From the NCBI GenBank assembly GCA_002254845.1, contig NKPT01000004.1:62001-126000 (forward strand): DNA of 64,000 bases, written 5' to 3'. The stretch is from Chloracidobacterium sp. CP2_5A (GTDB lineage: Bacteria; Acidobacteriota; Blastocatellia; Chloracidobacteriales; Chloracidobacteriaceae). Positions 52,289-61,258 of the stretch are shown here, piece by piece (position 1 is the first letter of the stretch; every line of letters starts with the position of its first letter). The position numbers and the translations under genes are program-made. A model generated the notes under the pieces. That model had not been told where the DNA came from. It searched no databases and saw only the letters and a program-made list of their open reading frames with translations.

Positions 52289-55200
52289 ATGGGACTGCTT
52301 ATCAATCACGGCATGCTGGGCGAGGTCGGCGGATTTCGCCCTCGGACGTTTTTTTCGATTGACCCGCACCGCGTCACGCCGCCGGCGCCGAATCCGCGCT
52401 TCTTTGAGACGCTGCCGACTATCTGGGCGGCGGCCTATCGGTTTCGGCAGGGCGTCGAGCAGGGCGACGAAATCGCCCGCTGGGAGTGGCTGACGCTGTT
52501 TGTTCTGCACGCCCTGGGCGTGGCCTATTTGACGGAGCCGCTGACGCCAAGCGCGCTGGCGCGGGAATATCCATCGGCCTTGCAGCCGGCGCTGGAAACC
52601 ACCCATCCGCAGGCCGGGCAGTTCCGGGACGCGCAAATCCTCAGCGTCGGCGCGACCACGCTGGGCGGCGTCTATCCCGACATTATCTTTTTTCCGGCGC
52701 GGGCGCGCTCGCGCTGGCAGACCGAAAGCTATCTGCTTCCGTATCTTGAAGGCGAACGGCTTTCCTGGGCGCGGACGCGGGACGCGCTGCTCGCCGACGG
52801 CTTCGAGCGTGAAAAATGCCATCGTCATCTGCGGCGCGTGGCGAGCGACGCGCTGCCGCTCAGCTTCGGCAAAATCCTCGACGCGCTGTGCGACGCGGCG
52901 TTTGGCTCCGCGCCCTACGGGCTTGACCAAGCGCCGCGCCTGTCGCCGACTCCGGCCGGCTGGCCGCTCGTTCGCGAGCAGCCGCAGCCGATGGAACTCC
53001 TGGAGCTTTACCCGCTGCGGAAGCCAAACGCCAACGGCGGGCAAACCTACTTTCTCGTGGACAAATTTCCCGCGCCGCCAAGCTGGATGACAACGGCGCT
53101 AGGGCCGGGGCGGCCGTCGCCGGCCAGCTATCGGATGCTGGGGCCAAACGCCATTGGCGTCGAGACGCGCGGCCGGCTGGAAACGCTGACGCTTGGCCCA
53201 GGCGACGAAATAGTTGATCTGGCAAGCTTGTTCCTAAGCGACTATGTCGGGCGGGTGGACTATCCCCGCGACGACCAGCGGTTGTCGCTCATTCATCCGG
53301 TTCACAAGCTTCAGGGGCTGACCGACGCTTCAAAAGTTTCGGTTTGCCTGGCGCCGGTCACCAGTCGGCTTCTGGCCTACTTCCCCGAACTACTGGCGGA
53401 AGACGGCGCGGGACTGCGGGCCAAGCCGGCGTTTGACGGCCAACGCGTGGAATGGGATTTCCAGCTCTGCGGGCGGGAGATCCGCTGGACGGGACGCTAT
53501 TTCGAGGCGCGCGACCTCGCGGTGGCTTCGTTGTCGCTGTGGCCGCCGAAAGTTGATCCGCAGTGGCATTTCTACGCGGCGCATGGGCTGGGTCTGCGCG
53601 ACCGGGCCGGGCGCTGGCGCTTGGTGGACGAAGCCGGACGGCTGGGCGACCTCCATGAGCTGGGCGCGGCGCAGGACGAGTACGTGACGCTGCTGACGCC
53701 GCCGGCGGCGGCCGAGGCCGCAAGCAACCGCCCGCGCGCCCTGAGCTGGTGGTGGCCCGTCCAGGGCCGCGATGTCGAGCGCGGAATCGCGTGGCTCGCC
53801 AAGCTGCCCGACGCCGGATCGCGCGCGCTCGCCGACGCGCACCTTGCCGTGGATTTCGGGACGAGCAACACATCGGTCGCCTTCGCCGCCGGCGGCATCA
53901 CCGACACGCTCCGATTTTCGCTCGCGCCGCTCCGTCTGTGGAATGGCGATGGCGCGAATCGTCTCGGCTTCGCGCCTTTCAACTGGGGCGGATCCAAGGG
54001 GTATTTCTCAACGACGTTGCTGACGCGCCGCGCCGCCGGACTGCAGAGCGTCACGCCGGAAACGCTGGCGGCTGAGCACTTTTTCGCCGCCGCCATTCCA
54101 AACCTCTACGCCGACGGCCTCAACCGGATGCTGGCGGCCGGCAGCGGAACCAATGCCTGGGACCTGCACGATAGCCTCAAGTGGGATCAAGCGCGGACTT
54201 CCGCGTACCGCGCGCTGTTTCTGCGCTTGCTTCTGCTCTATGCCCATGGCGAGCTGTTTTTCAATCAGCGGGCGCGCGTGACGGACTACACGTTTACCTT
54301 TCCGCTGGCGATGAGCAAAGCCGACCGGGACGCGTTCCACGCGCAGAACCAGCGCAGCATTAGCGTCATCCAGCAGCTTTGCCACGGCGAGCGCGACTTC
54401 GAGGTCGCCGCCCGCTACCGGGCGAACGTGGACGAAAGCGCCGCGGCCGCGGCTGGCGCGAACCTGCCGCCAAGCGCGGATCGGCTGGACTTGTTCATTG
54501 ACGTTGGCGGCGGCACGGCCGACATCGCCGTTCGCCGCGGGACGGAAATTCTGGTTCTCGACAGCCTGCGGCTGGCGGGGCGGCAGTTTTTCCGCGCGGC
54601 GGAGCAAAATCTCTCGCCGCGCGTGAAGCTGCGCCGCGCCAACGTCTTTCGCCGCCATCTAGGGTTGTTGTTGGCTCCGGATGACGCGGCGCTCGCCGAG
54701 ATGGACGTGAGCGATATGCCAGGCATCCGCGAGCATCGCCTAAGCCTGCCGACCTTTTACCTGCTGCGCGTCAACGAGCTCAAAAGCGAGGCGTTTGTCC
54801 AGCGCGAGCATGCCATCCTGAAGCGCCAGCGCGACGCCTCGCTGCCTGAAGGCCAGAGTTACCGTGACGCTTACCAGCGGTTTTGCGCCCAGATGTTTTT
54901 CCGTCACCTGCTGGCTTACGGTCTCGTGCAGGCTGCCGCCGCGGCCATCGAGCGCAATCTCAATCAATCGAAGCTGCCCCACGGCCTTCATCTGGTGTTG
55001 GGAGGGAACGCCTGGGGGCTGCTGCTTTTCGCGGACTTTGAGCGTTCCGGCGCGGCGCTGCTGACGGAAGCCGAGACGCTGCTCAACCGGCTCAAGCGAT
55101 GCGCGCGCGAGGGATTGTCGCCTGAAGCCAGGGACTGCTTGGACGACCTGCATCTTCACGATGTCACGCTGCTCAACGAAGGCGACATTAGCCGCGCCAA

Positions 55201-55744
55201 GACCAACGTCCCGATTGGGGCGCTGACGGTATCGGCGACCCAGTCCGTCAGCCGGCGCGCGGCCCCCTTCGCCGGGGCGAATCTGCCGCAGGTCACGATC
55301 AGCGACGGCGCGGTCGAGTCGGCGCCCCGCCAAGTCCGGTGGTTTGACCGCTGGAGCGAAGCCGACCTCAAGCGCCTGTTCGAGATGGAGCCGGATACCG
55401 ACATTCGGCAGGTAACGATTCGGCTGCCCGGCGCGTCCCAGCCTCTTGACGCACTGCTGACGTTGTTTACCTCGCGCGGGCCGACCGACCTCATACCGCA
55501 GAAGAAGTGGGCGACAATCAACGGCTATCTGGCCGGCGGCCGCCACTACCCGGCGCTGACGCCGCTGGCGCTCTTCCTGACGGGCGTGCTCTACGCTGAC
55601 CCAGACCTCAAGCTGGTGACAAGCTTGCCGGACCAGCCGTACCCGATGATTGAGGCCATGGCGCGCAAAGCCGGGCTTTATGACGACCAGCCGCCGCTCG
55701 CTGACGAGCCGGAGACGCGCCGGCAGACGATGACTTACGAGTAA
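52289..55744 (+). CDS. Large protein with an actin/Hsp70-type (ASKHA) nucleotide-binding domain
   Basis: The protein has 1151 residues. Residues 1-515 form an unrecognised mixed domain region. From about 518 the actin/Hsp70-like core starts with AVDFGTSNTSVAFA (phosphate 1), LDLFIDVGGGTADIAV near 737 (phosphate 2), and LHLVLGGNAWGLLLF near 910 (adenosine-site-like). The last ~150 residues are another unassigned part. No membrane segment is present. By family it should bind ATP and change shape or polymerise; a relation to SrfB-like proteins is possible. The gene starts 20 bases after the tubulin-like gene and ends 50 bases before the membrane coiled-coil gene, so these three very likely form one operon. 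Confidence 0.75.
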   Translation: MGLLINHGMLGEVGGFRPRTFFSIDPHRVTPPAPNPRFFETLPTIWAAAYRFRQGVEQGDEIARWEWLTLFVLHALGVAYLTEPLTPSALAREYPSALQPALETTHPQAGQFRDAQILSVGATTLGGVYPDIIFFPARARSRWQTESYLLPYLEGERLSWARTRDALLADGFEREKCHRHLRRVASDALPLSFGKILDALCDAAFGSAPYGLDQAPRLSPTPAGWPLVREQPQPMELLELYPLRKPNANGGQTYFLVDKFPAPPSWMTTALGPGRPSPASYRMLGPNAIGVETRGRLETLTLGPGDEIVDLASLFLSDYVGRVDYPRDDQRLSLIHPVHKLQGLTDASKVSVCLAPVTSRLLAYFPELLAEDGAGLRAKPAFDGQRVEWDFQLCGREIRWTGRYFEARDLAVASLSLWPPKVDPQWHFYAAHGLGLRDRAGRWRLVDEAGRLGDLHELGAAQDEYVTLLTPPAAAEAASNRPRALSWWWPVQGRDVERGIAWLAKLPDAGSRALADAHLAVDFGTSNTSVAFAAGGITDTLRFSLAPLRLWNGDGANRLGFAPFNWGGSKGYFSTTLLTRRAAGLQSVTPETLAAEHFFAAAIPNLYADGLNRMLAAGSGTNAWDLHDSLKWDQARTSAYRALFLRLLLLYAHGELFFNQRARVTDYTFTFPLAMSKADRDAFHAQNQRSISVIQQLCHGERDFEVAARYRANVDESAAAAAGANLPPSADRLDLFIDVGGGTADIAVRRGTEILVLDSLRLAGRQFFRAAEQNLSPRVKLRRANVFRRHLGLLLAPDDAALAEMDVSDMPGIREHRLSLPTFYLLRVNELKSEAFVQREHAILKRQRDASLPEGQSYRDAYQRFCAQMFFRHLLAYGLVQAAAAAIERNLNQSKLPHGLHLVLGGNAWGLLLFADFERSGAALLTEAETLLNRLKRCAREGLSPEARDCLDDLHLHDVTLLNEGDISRAKTNVPIGALTVSATQSVSRRAAPFAGANLPQVTISDGAVESAPRQVRWFDRWSEADLKRLFEMEPDTDIRQVTIRLPGASQPLDALLTLFTSRGPTDLIPQKKWATINGYLAGGRHYPALTPLALFLTGVLYADPDLKLVTSLPDQPYPMIEAMARKAGLYDDQPPLADEPETRRQTMTYE

Positions 55745-55760
55745 GGCGACGAGTAAGGTC
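55738..55760 (+). repeat. 12-bp tandem duplication across the ASKHA gene stop
   Basis: ACGAGTAAGGCG repeats with period 12 from about 55737; TAA at 55742-55744 is the stop and a second, in-frame TAA lies at 55754-55756. Confidence 0.7.
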
Positions 55761-55794
55761 AGCGGCGTCGGTGGCGACGCGGGAAGGAGACGCG

Positions 55795-56499
55795 ATGGAA
55801 GCGCTCGCGCTAACGGCGGTGGCGGTGGCGGCCTTGAGCCTGCTGGGCTTGGCGGCGCTTTATGGGGTCGTCATCCGCCCGCTTCAGGCGCAGGCGCGGG
55901 AGCGGGCGGATGATGCCGACCAGTGGCGCAAGCTAACGACACGGCTTGACCGGCTCGAAGAGCGCCTTCAGTCGCCTGGCAACCGACCGACCAGCCCCGG
56001 CGCCGTTGAGTCAGGAGCCGAACTTGAAGAGCTCCGACGGGAGATGGGCTATCTGAAAAGCAAGCTTTCAACGCTGCTGACGCCGCCGGAGACGCCGCCG
56101 GGTCCGCTGCCAAGCTTTGCGATCGGGCCGCCCCCCGCGGAAGCGACACCGGAAGCGACACGGGGAGCGGCGCCGCAGATCAGCGCGCATCCTTTTGAAA
56201 ATCAGCGGGTTTCAGACATTGTGGCGCGTTATCGGGGGCGCTTGCGCGCCGGTCATATTGACGCGCTCACGCAGCACTTTTCAGTTATGCCGAACGGCTT
56301 GTTCCTTGAGCTAGAAGAGCGCGGCGAGCGGCTGGTTTTTCCGGCGCAGGAAATCATCTATGCCGGCGATTTTGAGCAAAACTACAGCTTCGCCTACGAC
56401 TGCGCGCAGCCGGGCAGCGGCTATGTGGTCGTTGTGTCGCCGGCGCGCCTCGACGCGCGGGGGCAGGTCATCGCGCGCGGTCGTCTGCGCGTCGAATAG
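55795..56499 (+). CDS. Membrane-anchored coiled-coil protein, third gene of the tubulin/ASKHA operon
   Basis: The 234-residue protein has a strong ribosome binding site GGGAAGGAG about 5 bases before the ATG at 55795. An N-terminal membrane helix (LALTAVAVAALSLLGLAALYGVV) is followed by charged coiled coil (about 30-60 and 78-100), then a Pro-rich linker (about 105-140, with EATPEAT repeated). It ends in a ~90-residue globular domain with HPFENQRVSDIVARYRGRL and FLELEERGERLVFPAQEII. It is unrecognised. Its position suggests that it ties the tubulin-like and ASKHA proteins to the inner membrane, which is inference. Confidence 0.65.
   Translation: MEALALTAVAVAALSLLGLAALYGVVIRPLQAQARERADDADQWRKLTTRLDRLEERLQSPGNRPTSPGAVESGAELEELRREMGYLKSKLSTLLTPPETPPGPLPSFAIGPPPAEATPEATRGAAPQISAHPFENQRVSDIVARYRGRLRAGHIDALTQHFSVMPNGLFLELEERGERLVFPAQEIIYAGDFEQNYSFAYDCAQPGSGYVVVVSPARLDARGQVIARGRLRVE
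56139..56162 (+). repeat. 12-bp in-frame tandem duplication in the coiled-coil gene
   Basis: GGAAGCGACACC (56139-56150) followed by a copy with one change (56151-56162) gives the peptide repeat EATPEAT. Confidence 0.7.
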
Positions 56500-56649
56500 G
56501 CCACGCCTAGCGCGGCCTCGCCCGGCTTTGCCGCGCCGTATCTTGGCAAGGGTTGCGCGTTCAAGCGCGGCGCAAGCCGCGGTCGAGCCGGCTGGGCCGC
56601 TGTCGCGCGCGCGATCGGCCGCCAGGCTCAGCGATGGCCGCAAGCTCAA

Positions 56650-57816
56650 TCAATAGAGCAAATACGCCGCGCGCCGCCGATAAAAGTCAGCCAGCGCCGG
56701 CTCATCCGCCGCGGCGATATCCTCCCAAGCCGCGTCCGCCTCAATTGCCGCCCGCAGCCGACTCGACCCGGCAATGACATCAAAGGGCAGCCGGTCAAAG
56801 ACATACTCATAGGGCGGATCGCGCCACAGCTTTTCCCGCGGGTATAGCCGTCGGACGGCCTTGAGAATTTCCACGGCCGTCCGGTACGAGCGAAACGTCG
56901 CCCGATTTTGAACGTGCGCTTGCAGTCCGCCGCACAGTTGACCGGCGAATTTGTTGAACGTCGGCTGGAACCACATCGGGCGAAAGTGAACGCCGGGCAG
57001 ATGAAGCGGATCGAGCGCCGCCGCGAGATCATACGGGTCAATGAACGGCGCGCCGAAAATTTCAAACGGCCGCGTCGTGCCGCGCCCCTCGGAAAGCGTC
57101 GTTCCTTCTAGCAACACCAGGCCCGGATAGACGGCAGCGGTATCGAGCGTCGGCATGTTCGGCGACGGCATCACCCACGGGAGCCACGTCGCGTCAAACC
57201 ACTGCGGGCGCGACCAGCCTTCCATCGGGACGACGCGCAGCTCGCAGCCGATGCCCTCGGTTTCATTGAACAGGCGCGCCAGCTCGCCGACCGTCATCGC
57301 ATGGCGCATCGGAAGCGGGTACATCCCGACAAACGAAGCCCATTCGCGCTCCAAAACCGCGCCCTCGATGTCGAGTCCGCCGATGGGATTGGGGCGGTCA
57401 AGGACGACAAACGGGATGTCGCGCGCCTTCGCCGCCTGCATCGCCAAGGCCATCGTCCAGATGAAGGTGTAAACGCGCGTCCCGACATCCGGCACGTCAA
57501 AAACCAGCGCGTCAACCTCCGCCAGCATCTCCGGCGTCGGCTGACGGGTTTGGCCATAGAGGCTAAAAACCGGTATGCCAAGCCGCGAATCGCGCGCCCA
57601 GCCTTCCCACTCGATCATGTTGTCCTGGGTTTCCCCGCGCAGGCCGTGCTGCGGGCCGAAAAGCGCCGTCAGGCGAAAGGCCGGACAGGCGGCAAACAGA
57701 TCGGCCGCGTGGCGATAGATGACATCCACCGAGGCCGGGCTGCAAATGAGACCTACCCGGCGGTCGCGCAAAAGGTCAAGGTGATGGGTGAAAAGGCGGT
57801 CAAGTCCGGTTTGCAT
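56650..57816 (-). CDS. namZ: Exo-beta-N-acetylmuramidase NamZ-like protein (DUF1343)
   Basis: The 388-residue protein belongs to DUF1343, whose characterised member NamZ removes terminal N-acetylmuramic acid from peptidoglycan fragments. It has DRRVGLICSPASVDV, ALFGPQHGLRGETQDN, LVFDVPDVGTRVYTFIWTM, DRPNPIGGLDIEG and LPWVMPSPNMPTLDTA, then LLEGTTLSEGRGTTRPFEIFG, which are conserved family blocks. Typical members have a signal peptide; this one starts MQTGLDRLFTHH without one, so it may act in the cytoplasm. It lies downstream of the 3D-domain gene but is separated from it by a terminator. The start is ATG ending at 57816. Confidence 0.9.
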   Translation of the reverse strand: MQTGLDRLFTHHLDLLRDRRVGLICSPASVDVIYRHAADLFAACPAFRLTALFGPQHGLRGETQDNMIEWEGWARDSRLGIPVFSLYGQTRQPTPEMLAEVDALVFDVPDVGTRVYTFIWTMALAMQAAKARDIPFVVLDRPNPIGGLDIEGAVLEREWASFVGMYPLPMRHAMTVGELARLFNETEGIGCELRVVPMEGWSRPQWFDATWLPWVMPSPNMPTLDTAAVYPGLVLLEGTTLSEGRGTTRPFEIFGAPFIDPYDLAAALDPLHLPGVHFRPMWFQPTFNKFAGQLCGGLQAHVQNRATFRSYRTAVEILKAVRRLYPREKLWRDPPYEYVFDRLPFDVIAGSSRLRAAIEADAAWEDIAAADEPALADFYRRRAAYLLY

Positions 57817-57877
57817 GGGCGGGTTTCAAAGCTCAGAGTCAGGCGCCGCCCGGCCAGCCGAGCGCATTTCCGCCGCC

Positions 57878-57915
57878 TCAAAAAAGCCTGCGCGGACGGC
57901 GCGCGCCCGCGCAGG
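57878..57915 (-). terminator. Rho-independent terminator of the 3D-domain protein gene
   Basis: On the minus strand an 8-bp stem CCTGCGCG/CGCGCAGG (57887-57894 with 57908-57915) with a GC-rich loop is followed directly by CTTTTTTG. It lies about 32 bases after the stop of the 3D-domain gene. It is the clearest intrinsic terminator in the window. Confidence 0.85.
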
Positions 57916-57947
57916 ATCTGGCGAGCTTGCGGTTAGCCACGCGGCCG

Positions 57948-58541
57948 CTACCGCGTGCCAAGCTTGGCTCGCTGCGAGCGCCCGGCGCGGATGACCTCGA
58001 CCCGGACGGCGCGCCGTCCAAAGCGAATGGCGTCGCGGGTGGAGGGCATGTAGATGTCAATGTGACGCCCGCGGATGCGGCCGCCCGTGTCCTTGACGTG
58101 ATAGACGCCCGAATACTGGCCGGCGTGAACCTTGACGACCGAGCCTAGCGGCAGGACGCGCGGATCAGCGGCCACGATGCCGGGGCGAACGTATTCGCCC
58201 GACGCCGTTCGCCCTTTCAGGCTGTAGGCCGTGGCGGTGAACGGAATGGCGGTCGGGGAAGGCTCCGCATTGCGAAGCGAGAAAGACCCCAGCGCCGGCG
58301 GCGTTGCCGGCGGGTCAAGGGTTAGTTCAACTACCTGCGCTGGATTGGGTTGGTTTGATGCGGCTTCCGATGACTTCGGCGTTTGGGGCGCGTCCGTGGT
58401 CGGGCGTCTCTGCTGGGCGCGGGCGGCGAAGCCGCCAATCATCGTCAGCAGGGCGAGAACAAAGGTAAACAAGGGCTTAATAAATGGAAATGCACGCTGT
58501 AGCCCCCGACACGCTGAAGCCCCGATGGCGCATAAGCTCAT
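57948..58541 (-). CDS. Exported 3D-domain (RlpA/MltA-like) protein
   Basis: This 197-residue protein has an N-terminal hydrophobic segment (PLFTFVLALLTMIGGFAARAQ, cleavage near residue 44), a Pro- and Ser-rich linker, and a C-terminal double-psi beta-barrel 3D domain with the hallmark motif: FTATAYSLKGRTASGEYVRP, IVAADPRVLPLGSVVKV, GVYHVKDTGGRIRGRHIDIY. The three Asp residues that name the domain are present, in AADPR, VKDTG and IDIY. Such domains occur in lytic transglycosylases and wall-binding proteins. The start is firmly set: AAGGAGG lies 7 bases before the ATG ending at 58541. Confidence 0.88.
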   Translation of the reverse strand: MSLCAIGASACRGLQRAFPFIKPLFTFVLALLTMIGGFAARAQQRRPTTDAPQTPKSSEAASNQPNPAQVVELTLDPPATPPALGSFSLRNAEPSPTAIPFTATAYSLKGRTASGEYVRPGIVAADPRVLPLGSVVKVHAGQYSGVYHVKDTGGRIRGRHIDIYMPSTRDAIRFGRRAVRVEVIRAGRSQRAKLGTR

Positions 58542-58788
58542 GCCAGGTCCTCCTTGATGAAGCTTGAGCTGTGACGCGGAAGATTGCGGGGATGCCCCGC
58601 GCCCGCAGCTCGTCAGTCCGGCTGGGAACTCTACCACGGGCTGTCAAATTGTCCGGGCGAGCGACAAGCCGCGACAGCGCGCGCCCGCAATGGCGGCGCG
58701 GCTTGCAGTCGTTGGAAGGGCAAACATAAGATGCCAGCCAAATGCGGGACTAACGAAGCGCGGCCAGCAGTTTGGAGGGGTTCCCCAG

Positions 58789-59751
58789 ATGACAAGTAAC
58801 CATCGGCGGGTCATCATCATCGGCGCAGGTCCGGCAGGCTTCACGGCGGCGATCTACGCGGCGCGCGCCAACCTGAAGCCGTTGCTGTTCGAGGGCGAGG
58901 GCCCTGAAAACATCCCCGGCGGACAGCTGATGATCACCACTGACGTAGACAACTATCCCGGCTTTGAGCACGGCATCCTCGGCCCGGAGCTCATGGCGAA
59001 CATGCGCGCTCAGGCGGCGCGCTTTGAGACGGAAATCCTGACCCGAAACGTGACCGCCGTGGACCTCAAGACCCGTCCCTTCCGCGTGTGGGCGCGCGAG
59101 GACGAATACACCGCCGACGCCGTCATCATCTCGTCCGGCGCATCGGCCAAGTGGCTGGGCTTGCCGTCGGAAGAGCATCTCAAGGGCTATGGCGTCTCGG
59201 CGTGCGCGACCTGCGATGGCTTCTTTTTCAAGGATCGCGAAGTCGCCGTCGTCGGCGGCGGCGACACGGCGCTTGAGGAAGCGACCTTTCTGACGAAGTA
59301 CGCCACGAAAGTCACGCTCATTCATCGCCGCCGCGAGCTGCGCGCGTCGAAGATCATGCAGGCGCGGGCCTTAGCCAACCCCAAGATCACCTTTCTCTGG
59401 GATACCGTGGTTGAAGAGGTGCAGGGCGCGCGCGAGACTGGCGTGACCGGGCTTCGCCTGCGTCACCTGACAACGGATAAAGTCTTGGATTACAAGTGCG
59501 ACGGGCTCTTCATCGCCATTGGCCACCAGCCGAATACGTCCCTGTTCGCCGGACAGCTCGACCTCAACCCGCAGGGCTATATTGTGACGAAGCCTGGCTC
59601 GACCTATACGAGCGTGCCGGGCGTTTTTGCCGCCGGCGACGTCCAGGACGCCGTTTACCGTCAAGCCGTGACGGCGGCCGGCACGGGCTGCATGGCTGCG
59701 ATTGACGCCGAGCGATGGCTCGAAGAACAGGCGCATGCCGCCGCCCACTGA
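58789..59751 (+). CDS. trxB: Thioredoxin reductase
   Basis: TrxB reduces thioredoxin with NADPH through FAD and a redox disulphide. The 320-residue product has GAGPAGFTAAIYAARANL, PGGQLMITTDVDNYPG, the active-site pair in SACATCDGFFFKD, then GGGDTALEEATFLTKYATKV, the NADP-binding HRRRELRASKIMQ, and GVFAAGDVQDAVYRQAVTAAG near the end. All are standard for the low-molecular-weight type. The frame is open far upstream, but GGAGGGG lies about 9 bases before the ATG at 58789. It faces away from the 3D-domain gene, so both may use the ~250-base spacer for promoters. Confidence 0.95.
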   Translation: MTSNHRRVIIIGAGPAGFTAAIYAARANLKPLLFEGEGPENIPGGQLMITTDVDNYPGFEHGILGPELMANMRAQAARFETEILTRNVTAVDLKTRPFRVWAREDEYTADAVIISSGASAKWLGLPSEEHLKGYGVSACATCDGFFFKDREVAVVGGGDTALEEATFLTKYATKVTLIHRRRELRASKIMQARALANPKITFLWDTVVEEVQGARETGVTGLRLRHLTTDKVLDYKCDGLFIAIGHQPNTSLFAGQLDLNPQGYIVTKPGSTYTSVPGVFAAGDVQDAVYRQAVTAAGTGCMAAIDAERWLEEQAHAAAH

Positions 59752-59798
59752 ACGGCGGCGCGCCGGCGGCGGCTCCCGGATTTCAGGTGTGAAAAGCT

Positions 59799-60575
59799 AT
59801 GTACGAAAACCTGTTGCTTGAAAAGCATGACCGCGTCGCCGTCCTCATCGTGAACCGGCCGACAAAACTCAACGCGCTCAACATCGCCACGCGTAACGAC
59901 ATCCTCGCGGCGCTGGACGCCTTGCAGTCCGACGCCGACACGCGCGTGTTGGTTGTGACCGGGGCCGGCGACAAGGCTTTCATCGCCGGCGCGGACATCA
60001 GCGAGTTCGCGGGGCAAACGGCGCTGACGCAGCGCGACGTGATGACGCAGCGGCGGGCGTTTGACGCGATGGAGTCCTTTCCCAAACCCGTCATCGCCAT
60101 GATCAATGGCTTTTGCCTCGGCGGCGGACTGGAACTGGCCCTGTCGTGCGACATCCGGGTGGCGAGCGAGAGCGCCAAGCTGGGGCAGCCCGAAATCAAC
60201 TTGGGCGTCATTCCCGGCGGCGGCGGCACGCAGCGCCTGACGCGCTTGGTTGGCGAAGGCAAGGCCATGGAACTCATCCTCACCGGCGACATGCTGACGG
60301 CGACGGAAGCCCAGGCGCTGGGTCTGGTCAACCATGTTTTCGCTCCGGAAGAGCTGCGCGCCAAAACGATGGCGCTGGCCGCCAAAATCGCGGAAAAAAG
60401 CCCGGTGGCGCTCCGCATGGCGAAGGAAGCCGTCAAGACAGCCGCCCGCGCCGGCCTTGACGAAGGGCTGCGGCGTGAGGTGGACTTGTTTGCCCTGTGC
60501 TTTGCCAGCGAGGACAAAGAGGAAGGCGTTCGGGCTTTCCTTGAAAAACGTAAACCCAACTTCGTCGGGCGCTGA
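59799..60575 (+). CDS. Enoyl-CoA hydratase
   Basis: The 258-residue crotonase hydrates trans-2-enoyl-CoA in fatty acid beta-oxidation. It has VAVLIVNRPTKLNALN, the oxyanion-hole stretch FIAGADISEF, IAMINGFCLGGGLELALSCD, and both catalytic Glu regions in GGLELA and QPEINLGVIPGGGGTQRL. PVALRMAKEAVK and the LEKRKPNF end follow the family. No other beta-oxidation gene is in the window. It is 47 bases after trxB and 48 before gpmA in the same direction. The exact substrate chain length cannot be told. Confidence 0.9.
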   Translation: MYENLLLEKHDRVAVLIVNRPTKLNALNIATRNDILAALDALQSDADTRVLVVTGAGDKAFIAGADISEFAGQTALTQRDVMTQRRAFDAMESFPKPVIAMINGFCLGGGLELALSCDIRVASESAKLGQPEINLGVIPGGGGTQRLTRLVGEGKAMELILTGDMLTATEAQALGLVNHVFAPEELRAKTMALAAKIAEKSPVALRMAKEAVKTAARAGLDEGLRREVDLFALCFASEDKEEGVRAFLEKRKPNFVGR

Positions 60576-60623
60576 TGGCGACGCCGCCAATCGCTCCGCG
60601 AACGTAGCGATTGAGGACGCCCT

Positions 60624-61229
60624 ATGCCCTATCTCGTTTTGCTTCGCCACGGCGAGTCGCAATGGAATCTGGAAAATCGCTTCACCGGCTGGGTGGATGT
60701 GCCGCTTTCGCCCAAGGGCGAGGAAGAAGCGCGCAACGCCGGCGCGAAGCTGGCCGGGCTGACGTTTGATCATTTGTTCACGTCCACGCTGCAGCGAGCC
60801 ATTCAGACGGCTGATCTGGCTTGCGCGGCCGCCGGCTTTGGCGAGCTTCCGGTGTCCCGCGATCAAGCCTTGAATGAGCGCCACTACGGCGACTTACAGG
60901 GCCTCAACAAAGCCGAGACCGCCCGGCAATACGGTGACGAGCAAGTGAAGATTTGGCGGCGAAGCTATGATGTGCGCCCGCCCAACGGCGAAAGTCTGGC
61001 GGATACGGCCGCGCGCGTGCTGCCCTATTACGAAACCCGCATTCTGCCGCTGCTGCGGGCCGGGAAAAACGTCCTGATCGTGGCCCACGGCAACAGCTTG
61101 CGGGCGCTTGTGATGCACCTGGATCGGCTTTCGCCGCAGGAAGTGGTGGAACTCAACATTCCGACAGGCGCGCCAATCCTTTACGAGCTGGATAGCGAGG
61201 CGAACGTTCTTGCCCAACGGTATCTATAG
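60624..61229 (+). CDS. gpmA: 2,3-bisphosphoglycerate-dependent phosphoglycerate mutase (short form)
   Basis: GpmA interconverts 3- and 2-phosphoglycerate in glycolysis. The 201-residue product has [19 protein letters not shown] with the phospho-His, then [46 protein letters not shown] and [11 protein letters not shown] with the second catalytic His. It is shorter than the ~250-residue E. coli enzyme because it lacks a segment in the middle, as in many compact dPGM sequences. The neighbours are an enoyl-CoA hydratase gene and an unknown gene, so it is not in a glycolytic cluster. Confidence 0.93.
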   Translation: MPYLVLLRHGESQWNLENRFTGWVDVPLSPKGEEEARNAGAKLAGLTFDHLFTSTLQRAIQTADLACAAAGFGELPVSRDQALNERHYGDLQGLNKAETARQYGDEQVKIWRRSYDVRPPNGESLADTAARVLPYYETRILPLLRAGKNVLIVAHGNSLRALVMHLDRLSPQEVVELNIPTGAPILYELDSEANVLAQRYL

Positions 61230-61258
61230 GCGAGACGCCTGTCCCGTGAGCGCAGCCC

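Noticed and set aside
59661-60884. 407-residue open frame on the minus strand
   Set aside because: It is antisense to enoyl-CoA hydratase and parts of trxB and gpmA, all of which are certain genes.
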